Of a stretch of DNA of 58,923 nt, positions 18,679 through 28,900 are shown in pieces (the stretch's first letter is position 1; every line of letters begins with the position of its first letter). The notes under the pieces were generated by a model. That model was not told the origin of the DNA and searched no databases. It was given only the letters and a program-made list of their open reading frames with translations. Both the position numbers and the translations under genes were made by a program. Source of the DNA: DATGZX01 sp035296965 (lineage in GTDB: Bacteria; Planctomycetota; Planctomycetia; Gemmatales; Gemmataceae); contig DATGZX010000367.1 in NCBI GenBank assembly GCA_035296965.1, positions 1 to 58,923 of the forward strand, in the 5' to 3' direction.

Positions 18679-19680
18679 CTACACGGCTACCTGCTCTGCC
18701 GTCGTTTTGAGGATATTCGCGACGACGGCATCGGGAGGCACGCCATCGGCCTGGCCTTCGAAGTTCAGGATCAGCCGATGGCGTAGGGCCATGGGAGCGA
18801 CCGCACGGATGTCATCGCGGGCCACGTGATACCGGCCGTCGAGAATGGCCCGCAGCTTGGCCGCCAGGATGATCGCCTGGGCGCCGCGCGGGCTGCTGCC
18901 ATAGCGCACGAATTGCTTGGCCATGGGCGCCGTCAACTCGTGTTCGGGATGCGTGGCCATCACGACGGAAATAGCGTAGCGCCGGACCTCGGGTGCTACC
19001 GGAATTTGCCGCACTAACCGCGAGAGGGCCAGAATCCGCTCGCCATCGAAGACTGGTTCGGCCTTGGGGTTGGCGGCTTCGGTGGTGCGATCGAGGATAG
19101 TCTCCAGATCTTCGATCCGAGGAAACTGCACAAGAAGTTTGAAGAAGAAGCGGTCGAGCTGAGCCTCCGGCAGCGGGTAGGTGCCTTCCATCTCCAGCGG
19201 GTTCTGCGTGGCCAGCACGAAAAACGGTTCCGGCAGCCGATGGGTCTGCCCTGCGATCGTGACGTTGTGTTCCTGCATCGCTTCCAGCAATGCGGATTGC
19301 GTCTTGGGAGTGGCGCGGTTGATTTCGTCGGCCAGAACGATATTGGCGAAGACCGGGCCTTTCTGAAACTCGAAGCGCCGTCCGCCGTCCGCCGCTTGCA
19401 TGACCACATTGGTGCCGATCAAATCGGCCGGCATCAGATCCGGCGTGAACTGAATGCGGGCAAACTTGAGGTGCAATGCGTCGGCAATGGTGCGCACGAG
19501 CAGCGTTTTGCCAAGGCCGGGGACTCCTTCGAGCAGTACGTGGCCGCCGGCAATCAGCGCGGACAAAGCGCCCTCGACGATTTCATCCTGACCGACGATC
19601 ACCTTGGCGATTTCCTGGCGCAGCCGCGTGAAATCCGCCCGGAATTGTTCGAGTTCTTGTTTGATGGCTTCCGCGCTCAT
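18679..19680 (-). CDS. moxR: MoxR-family AAA+ ATPase
   Basis: The 333-residue protein has all AAA_3 features: Walker A GVPGLGKT (52-59), Walker B with LADEIN (116-121), the NRATPKTQSALLEAMQE sensor segment, an ATQNP sensor 1 and the LPEAQLDRF arginine-finger region. MoxR ATPases act as chaperones that activate or assemble membrane and metal-dependent complexes through VWA partners. It is the first gene of the five-gene minus-strand operon; GGAG lies 10 bases before its ATG. Its promoter must lie in 19681-19950, shared with the divergent giant TPR gene. Confidence 0.95.
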   Translation of the reverse strand: MSAEAIKQELEQFRADFTRLRQEIAKVIVGQDEIVEGALSALIAGGHVLLEGVPGLGKTLLVRTIADALHLKFARIQFTPDLMPADLIGTNVVMQAADGGRRFEFQKGPVFANIVLADEINRATPKTQSALLEAMQEHNVTIAGQTHRLPEPFFVLATQNPLEMEGTYPLPEAQLDRFFFKLLVQFPRIEDLETILDRTTEAANPKAEPVFDGERILALSRLVRQIPVAPEVRRYAISVVMATHPEHELTAPMAKQFVRYGSSPRGAQAIILAAKLRAILDGRYHVARDDIRAVAPMALRHRLILNFEGQADGVPPDAVVANILKTTAEQVAV

Positions 19681-19791
19681 AAGAGCAACGCTCCTTCATC
19701 TATGAGAGGAAGGTCTAAGGCAATCTGATGAGTCAGTTGCTTCACACTAAGGCCTGGCGTAATCTAAATGACCGTGTGCAAATAGGCTGAT

Positions 19792-19838
19792 ACTAGCCCG
19801 ACGCGTTAGCGAGGTCCTCGCTGACCCTTCGGGCTAGT
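19792..19838. repeat. Nested palindrome, AGCCCGA..AGCGAGG planctomycete type
   Basis: ACTAGCCCG (19792-19800) pairs with CGGGCTAGT (19830-19838), and inside it AGCGAGG (19808-19814) pairs with CCTCGCT (19816-19822). Sequences of the form AGCCCGACGCGT-AGCGAGG recur in intergenic regions of many planctomycete genomes as far as I recall. Here it sits in the divergent promoter region between moxR and the giant TPR gene, 113 bases before the latter's start. Confidence 0.65.
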
Positions 19839-19950
19839 GTCAGCGGAATCCTGCACGGTGATGTAGTTGACGTTATCGTCCGGCCCAGCGGAAGTCAAAC
19901 CGGTGCCGGCGGAATCTTTGCGTGCAGGCCTACAAAACGAGGGCCCTCCC

Positions 19951-22900
19951 ATGCGGCACGGACGGTTCGAGTGGTATCTCCTCTCCTTTTTCCTCCTTTT
20001 CGGAGGGAGTTGGTCTGCTGCGCAATCACCCCGACCGCCAGTCCAGACGCCCGCGCGGACCGAGGAGGCCGACGACAAGAACAAGGCGGACGCCGAGGAA
20101 GAAAAGGAACGCGCCATCGCGGAACGCTTTCGGCGCGTGCTGGAAAGCAATCCGCGCCGCGGCACAGCCTTCGACCGTCTCTACGGCTATCACGTCGAAC
20201 GAGGCACACTCGATCATCTGGTGGGCGAATACACCGCCCGCACCAAGAAGGACGCCAAGGACGGAATCGCCTGGATGATCGTCGGCCTGCTCGAAAGCCA
20301 GCGCGGCCGCGATGCCGCCGCCGTCTCCGCCTTCAAGCAAGCCGAAGCCGATCTGACCGACAGCGCCATTCCCTCGTACTATCTGGGCCAATCGTTGATC
20401 CTTGTCGGCCAGCCGGAAGCGGCGGCGGAGGCCTTCGAGAGGGCCATCACGCGCAAACCCAACCGCAACGATCTGCTCGACGCCTTTCAGGCATTGGGAC
20501 GCGTCTATCAACGCTCCCAGCGGACCGAAAAAGCGCTCGAGGTGTGGGCCCGGCTGGAAAAGCTCTACCCCGATGATGCGCGCGTGCAGGAGCAGATCGC
20601 CACGACGTTGGTCGAAGAAGGACAGTTCGAGCAAGCGCTGCCCCGGCTCACCAAGCTCGCCGATCAGGCGGATGACAAGTACCGGCAAACGTCGCTACGC
20701 ATGGACGCGGCTGATTTGAAGGTAAAGCTCAAGAAGACGCCCGCGGCGCTGACGGACTTCGAGAAGCTTTTGAGTGAGTTGAATCCAGATAGCTGGCTGT
20801 ACCGCGATGTCCGCCGGCGCATCGAGGAAATCTTCCTGCGCAATGACGACCTTGCCGGGCTGGCCAAGTACTACGAGAAATGGCTTGAAAAGAACAAGAC
20901 CGACGTGGACGCCATCAGCCGGCTTGCCAAGACGCTGGCCTCGCAAGGACGTGCGCCCGAGGCGCGCGACTGGCTCAGCAAGGGTGTCGCCGTCGCGCCC
21001 AACAGCCGGGCCCTGCGCCAGGCTCTCATCGATCAGTACGTGTTCGAGCAAAACTTCACGGCCGCGGCCCAGCAATACGAGGCCATGGACAAGGCGGATC
21101 CTAACAATCCCGATACCCTGCGCGAGTGGGGCAAACTTATCATGCGCGACTCCGCCAGGCCCGAGGCGGAACGCCGGACCGCAGCCAGCGCCATCTGGCG
21201 GCGCCTGCTGGAGAAAAAGCCCAACGACCCGGTTGTCGCTTCCCAAACGGCGGATTTGCTGCGCACAGCCGGCGCCGTGGACGACGCCGTCGCGCTCTAC
21301 AAGAAAGCGATCGCGGTTGCGCCCAACGCTGCCCAGTATCGCGAGTACCTGGGCGAGTACTACCACAGCTTGAAGCGTAGTGAAGAAGCACTGGCTACCT
21401 GGCGGCCGATCGCCGAGGGCCCGAACCGCACATCCAAGAACCTGGCCCGGCTTGCCGAAGTCTTCGCCGGCTTCGGCTATCGCAGGGAAGCCGCCGCCGC
21501 CATGGCAGATGCAATCAGCCTGGAAAAGGACGACTTCGGCATGCTCATGACGTATGCCGAGCTGCTGCACCAGGAGGGCCAACATAACGAAGCCTTGAAG
21601 CAAATCGAGACCGCCAGCAAGCTGGCCAGCAATGTTGAGGAAACAGAGCAAATCCTCAGCGCGCAGATAAAGATCTGGCAGGCGACGGAAACCTTAGGCG
21701 CGCAGATCGATCAACTGCAGGCGGAACTCGACGCTAACCAGGAAGCGACCGCCGAGCGCTGGCTGCGCCTGGCCCGCTGTTACGAGGCCAATCGGCAAAT
21801 CGACAAAGCCAGCGAAGCGATCAGCAAAGCGCAGGCCAAGGATGCCAAGTCGGTGGCCGCGCTCATCGCCGCGGCGCGCATCTACGAATCGGTCGGCAAC
21901 CTTTTGGCCGCCGCGGAAACCAACCGCAAGCTGGCCGCCGGGGATCGCCGTTATCGGACGGAATACCTGACCACTGTCACCAAGCTGGAACAGCGGCTCG
22001 GCCGGCGCGAGCATGCCCTGCAAGCCGCTCGCGATCTCCTGGCGGCGTCGCCCGGCAATCCGGACGTCTACAAGTTCTTCGCCGATCTTTGCTTCCAGTT
22101 CGGGGACCAGGAGGAAGGACTGGAAGCCTTGCGCCGCTCGGTTCGCGCCAACCCGTCCGAACCCCAGGGGCTCATCACTCTGGCCAATGCGCTGGGCGAA
22201 CGCATGCGGCAGGGAGAGGCCGTCGAGCTGCTCTGGCGCGCCCTGGAAAAGACCCCGGAACTGGACGCCAAGCTCGGCGTCGTCGAGCGAATTACGCAGC
22301 TTTACCTGGAGAACAACCAGTTCGATCGGCTGCTGGAGCGGCTGGAGCGCGAACGTCGCGAGGCGGAGAAGGCGCGCGAGGCCACGCTTTGCATCGCTCA
22401 GGCATATACGACTGCCGGCGACCTCGGGGCCGCTCGGCAGCAGCTCGAACACATGCTCACCGAAAATACGCGCGACACGCACTTGCTCGCCCAGCTCTCG
22501 TCGCTTTGCGAGCAAGAGGGCGACTTGCCGGCCGCGGTCAAGTATCAGCGTCAGCTCAATGCCGCCGCGCCCAGCAACTATGACCATCAACTGCGGCTGG
22601 CACAGTTACTGACTCGGACCGGCGAGCCGGACGAGGCCGCGGACATCTGGGTGCGGCTCGTCAGCAAGGATACGGAAACGCACCGCAACCTTTCGGCAAT
22701 CGACAGCCTGCTCACGGCCGGTAAATTGGAAGGAGCGCTCGCCATCATTTCCCGGCTGCTGCTGCAAAAGCCAGGCAACTGGGAACTGCTTTACCGCGAA
22801 GGCGCCGCCCTGGCAGCTCTGGAAAGAAGAGAGGAGGCCAGCGCGCGCTTCCGCGCGATCATGGCCCTGAAGCTGCCCGACGACGAGCTCGGCGAGATCA

Positions 22901-25900
22901 CCAAGCACCAGATCGAACTATCCAAGAAAAAGACGACAAAACCGACGCAGCAACAAGGGCAGCTGCCTCCGAGCCGGCCGGGCGTCATGGCCAACCCTTT
23001 CGACGAATGGGCCAATCCCCCTCTCACGCGACGCGTCGGCAAGATTTGGAACGTCCGCCGGGCCACTGGGATGGATCCGCAGTACTACAACTACAATCAA
23101 GGCGGCGGCACCCAACCCATTTACGTCCCTGCGGACTATGGCGAGGCGCGCATGGCCTGCCTGGGTTGGCTCTATGAAGAAGCGCGGGCGAAGGGAACGG
23201 CCGATGGATTCATCAAGCAATTGCGCACGGCCAAGGAGAAACCTGGCGCGAATCGAGAATCGCTATGGGAGTGGTATTACTTCAATTTGCTCCGGTACGA
23301 AGGCAAGCAGGTATTCCCGGCGGCCCTGGTACTTGCCAAGAGAAACGACCCTGCCGGGATGTTGGCTCTGGTCAACGCGGTGGGGTCGCGGACCAATACG
23401 AACTTGGTGCGCCGTCGATCGCCCCGTGGCGGCAAAGATTTGACGCCCGCCCTGCCGTCCGACCAACTCGAGCAGCTGCTCTCGGCTTATCGCGGCTTGA
23501 CACAGCTCAAGCCTGAATGGGCGCCCAGCGCCGTGCAAACCGTGATCACCGAGTTGAAACGGGCTGGCCGAGAGAGCGACGAGAAGGCCCTCTACCAGCA
23601 GATGCTCAAGGAAGCAAACGTAATCACCAAGGTGCAAGCCGCCTTGAGCGTGGCTGCCGAGCGCGACGACCTCGAGGCCTCCTTCGAGTTATTAAACAGA
23701 CTCGAAAAGCTCCAACCTCCCGCAAAGACGACCGCCATGCTGGCGCAACTGCCGACGCGCCAGGCAGCGTGGCCATTGACAACGCTCATGGGCAAACGCG
23801 CGGATGAAAAGCATTTCGACGATGTACGCAAAGTACTCGATTTCTACCTCTCCGTCACGCGCCGGCAAAACCTGACAGCGGTACGGTCAGCTTCGACCAG
23901 CCGCCGGCCGCAAAACGGCGGCTTCTCGGTCAGCACGTACTCGCGCAATCAAAGCTACAACAACACGCAGATTGCTTACCCCTCCCCGAACGAGTACTAC
24001 GACGCCGGGACCCTGTCATTTCTGTACAACGGATACGATTTGCACAAAAGGGCGGACCTTGCTTCCGATCTCTTCGCGCATTTGGAGAAACGCCGCGACG
24101 CGGCGCGTGGCGCGGAGCGCATCTACTTGCACCTCGCGCTCGGCTATTGTCATTGGTGGGCCGGCGAGAAGGATGAGGCGATTGCCGAGCTGAGCCAGGC
24201 CGTACAAGCCGCGCCCAATGACCAGATTCTAATCCTGGAGGTGGCTGCTCTGCACGAGTTGAACAACGATTTTCAAGCGGCCATGGCCTTGCTCGACTCC
24301 TTCACCCCCATGGAAATGCAGGTCATGCAGCAGCGCGAGGAGGCTGCCCTGCGCTTGGCCGAGCGGACCGGCGGCGTGGAGCGAGCCCGGCAAGCTGCAG
24401 ACCGTCTCTTCGGCCTACGGCTCGACTCCGACAAGCAACTGGAGCTGGCAGGCAATATGCACCGGCTCGGCATGCATCAGTTGGCCGAGATGGTTTTGGG
24501 TCGGGCCCAAAGGCAGGCGGGCAGCAAAACGGGCACGTTGGTCCGGCTCATGACGCAATATCAGAGCCAGAACCAGATCGACCTGGCCGTGCAGATCGCT
24601 CGCCAAATCCTGCGCAAAGGGCCCTCCATCCAGACCAACTTCCGCGGCGGGTACAACGAAAACGAAAATGCACGCCAGCAAGCCATCAGCGTTCTGGCAC
24701 GCTCCGGACAACTCAAGGAAATCATCGAACGAGCGGAAGCTCAGCTCAAGGCGTCGCCCAGGTCTTTGCAGATTTATCAAGCCCTGGTCGGCTACTACCA
24801 GGCCGCTTCCGAGAAGAAGAAGCTGAAAGACGCCTTGCTCAAGATGGCCGACCTGAAGCCAAAAGACGGTAAGCTTCGCATGCAGGCCGCCCAGCAACTT
24901 CAGCAGATGGGCGAGCGCGACGCGGCCATGCAGCAATACAAGCTGGCCATCAAGCTCGAACCGGTGCTCTTCAGCAACAGCTACTGGCAAATCCAAAACC
25001 TCTTCACCCAGGCCAACAAGTTCGAAGAACTCGTTCAGTTGTTCGATGAAATCGACCTCCACAAGGTGGGCAATTACTGGGCGGTAACCGAGCCCATCGC
25101 CACGCTCTTGCAGCAGGACAAAGGCAGAGAACTGGGCCTGAAGCTGTTCCGCAAGGCCTGGGAGGCGTTCCCGCAGTATCGCAGTTACATCCTCGGCAAC
25201 CTTTACAATGAGGAGATTTGGCGGCTGCCGGAGATCTACACGTTCGCCAAGGAAGCCGTCATCCCACGCCAAGATTCGGAAGCGGATCCCTGGCAAGCGG
25301 TCACCGAAATCTCCAACTACGGGCAAGAGGGCCGCGTGGAGAGCATTGTCACGCGGATGCTGTCCATTGCCCGCAAGCAGCAGCGGCTGCCTGAACTGCG
25401 TGGCCAAGTGCAGGCTGCGCTCGCCAAGCGGCCGGACTGGATCGGCGGCAAGGCTCTGCTTGCCGTTATCGATGTTCAGCTGGGCAACAAGGAACAGGCC
25501 AAGAAAGCCTGGCGGGAGGTGTTCGATGATCCCAAGGCGGACGTTCCCGTCTTGGCTCGATTCATCCTCAGTCAGGAGCTCGAGTTCTACTCCGGGGTCG
25601 AAGATCTGGCGATCAAGACCCTCGAAGACGGCATCGATGAGCTGATTCGTGATCCAAATTACCAATACAGTTACTCCCCTGCGCATCGGCTCGTCTGGTG
25701 GTACGAACAGATGGGACGCAAGGAAGACGCGAAGAAGCTCACGCTGCGGTTTTGCAGTGACGAGGTAACCAACCCTGGCTATGGCGGCGGCTGGTGGGAG
25801 TATCAACGTGCGCAAACTCGCGTGAGCGTCGCTCAGGAATTGGTCCGCTCCGGAGACTGTGTCGAGGCGGTTCGGGTTTACAATAGCTTGCTCGCCGATC

Positions 25901-28900
25901 CCGATCTGCTCGACGCGGCGAACCAAGTCAGTGGTGGCGAGCGCTTCGATGTGCAGGTCGAACAAGGGCTAAAAGCTGCCGTCAAAGCATTGAAACCCAG
26001 CGCCTTGCCGGCGGCGGTCAGCGCTCTCTTGACACCGCTCGAGACCAAATCCACGGATAAGCCCGCGCTTGACATGGTGCTGATTGTCGACTCTCGCGAC
26101 ATCAGCAAGGCAACGCTGAATAGCTTGCTTGCCGCGGCCATCAAATCGACGGCCAAAGTTCCCGAGGTTCGACACAGCGCCCTGGCCAAGCTTGCCGAGC
26201 TGACCAAGAAGCATCCCACCGATCATGGAGTCCAGGTTGCGAACGCGCTGGTGGCAATGGCGGACGGTAAACCCAAAGAGATTCAGGACGCGATCGAGCG
26301 GTTGGTCAAGCTAATGGATGCCACGCAGTTGGAGAAATTGCCGGCCAACGGAAAGCTCAACGCGCGCCATCGGGCCGCGGCCCAGCTGCAAGTGCCGCTT
26401 TGGCTCGCCGCCCGGGAATGCCTCGACAAGGATCGGCCGCAGCTCTGGCCCGCAGGCGAGAAACTGGCCGCACGTGCTGCCGAGGCCGCCAAACGTCAAC
26501 AAGATGCACTGGTCACGGTCGCTGTTTTCCATGAATGGGGCCAACTGGAGTTGGACAAGGGCGATAAAGCGAAAGCCCAAGCCATCTGGGCGGAGCTGAT
26601 GGAATGGACTCTGCCCAAGCAGCCGGCAGCCAAGGCGGCGGCAGGACCGAAGCCAGCGACATCGGTCCCAGCCACTCCGGCGGCACCTGCACTTGTGCCC
26701 TCTCCCAAGTCGCCCCTGGCATTACGCGGCGTGGCCGCGGCCCTTCTTGTCCTCGTGCAAGCCCCCGTGCCGCCTGCGGGAGCGCCTAACCCGCAACCTG
26801 CACGCACACCGTCACGCTCCAGCGCTCCGGCCCCCACGGAAGACGAATTCAAGCGATCCTATGAGATCGCTCAGTTGGCCATCGACAAGCAAATGCCGGA
26901 CCTGTCATTGCGTACGATGCAGGCGGCGGTACGTGGCGGTCCGCCTATCGCGGTGACGGAGAATCGGAATTTTGGCGGCATGTATCGATCGCGCATGATT
27001 AACGGGACGCAATACCTTGTCAGCGGAGGCAATTCGCGACGTGTCACGGTTGACCAGGCTCTACTGGCTCTGATCCCCAAATGGCGTGCCCAGAGTGTGG
27101 CCGCCGCGAGAATCTATGAGCTGCTCGTGGCCGCTGTCTTGCCGGACGCGCGCCCGGCGGAGGTCTTTCTTTATCCTCCTTTACAAAACTTCGGCCAGGT
27201 CTATACGCTCGTCGGAGGAATGTGGACGCCCGCACAGGGAATCATCGACGACGTGGAAGATCGCGGGCTCGGCCAAGCGTTGATCCAGGCAGCTCTCGAG
27301 GCCGGCAAGACGGGCGACCTTCGCCAGCGGCTCGAAACGCGCGCCAAGCAGCCGCTGGGTGAGCTGCCCGCCAAAATCATGCTGGCCATGCTCGGCATGC
27401 GGGCCAAGGACCAGGCTCTCGCCACGTTGACCTTTCGCTCCCTGGGTGATCGGCTCAAGAAGGATTCATCGCAAACCACCAACGCCACCATCGCCGCCGT
27501 TCTCGTTGTCGCTTTGAACGATCCCAAGTATGCCGAGTTGGTCGTTCCGTTCATCGACAAGACAGCACAGAACTACCTGACCGCCGGCAATGCGCAAGCT
27601 GCGGCCGAAGTTCGTTTCCGGTTGGCGGAATACTATGTGCACCGCCAAGACGAAGCGGCCGCCAGAGCCCAGTTCAAGTTGGTGGAAAGCTCCGACAAAA
27701 AGGCCGGGGCAGGCAACTTTGACATGCATCAGACCGTGGCTAGAGAATTCCTGAAGCTCGGCTGGGTGGAAGATGCTCTGCGCGAGTTTGGCTATCAAGC
27801 TGACAATCCGAACGATTCGGCCACCAATACCAACAATGAGAATATGGCAGGTCAGCCGCGCATGGAACCAATGCTGCCGGGTAGTTTTGAACGCCTGGCG
27901 GTTCTGCTGCTGCAGATGCCAGCCGCCAAGCGCTATGAGGTGCTCAAGACGTGGACCCTACCGACCAAGAGCCGCAAGTCGATCCGCTACTACGTGGGCG
28001 CGTCGCCAAAAGAGATTCCCCCGGAGATCTTTGGCAAGCCTCCTTCGTTCCCTGCACATCGCAGCTTGAGCACCATGCTGATTCTGGCAGATGCAGCCAA
28101 GGAGGCTGGGAAAGGTGAGGAGTTGATTGCCGAAGTAGAGCGCCTGGCCAATGACAAGGTGGAAAACGCCGAGACGTTCAAGGTACTCGTCTATCTTGCC
28201 CAGGGAAAAGGGAAGGACATTGAGCCGGCGGTGAAAGCTTTCGCCGAATCGGCACACAAGCGCCTCACGGAAAAACGCGAACAGCCGCTGGGCTTCAACC
28301 GGTACTACTATAACGGCGGCGATAATCAGCAGCCCGCGCCACCATACCCGAGTGAGTTTATTTTCGCAGCGCTATGCCACAACGATCCCGCCCTGGCTGC
28401 ATCGGGTGAAGACGTACTGTCGGCAATGCTCGGCAGCCGCTGGGCGGGCAACGATCCCGACCTGAACGCCCGGGTCCAGCACACGCGCGATCAATGGGAT
28501 GCCAAGCGCGCGGGCGCTCCGGACGTGTTTGCCGGCGCCTTGCCGCCTCTCTGGCACGCCAGCACTCCCGATTCGAGCTGGATCGCTCACGACGGTTATC
28601 TCGCGCAAATGCCGGGAGATCAGGCTTCTTCCCTACTGGTCGATTATCCGTTCACTGGAACGTTTGAGTTTTCCGTCGACGTTAGTCCGATGGGCGGCGC
28701 CGCGGGATACGGCGGCATCACGTTCACGCCCTCTTCAATGCAGGTTGCCTCCACGGTGCCGGGTGATACGATCCAGCAGCAAATCCCGACCAATCAGCAA
28801 GGCGACTTTGCTCGTCTTACTGTCCAGGTCTCTCCGCAGAAGATTCGCTGCCTCGTCAACGGCGTGCTTTTCTACGAGGACATCAATCCGGCTCCGACAA

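Noticed and set aside
24415..25965. 516-codon open frame on the minus strand
   Set aside because: It lies wholly inside the giant TPR gene and encodes no recognisable domain.
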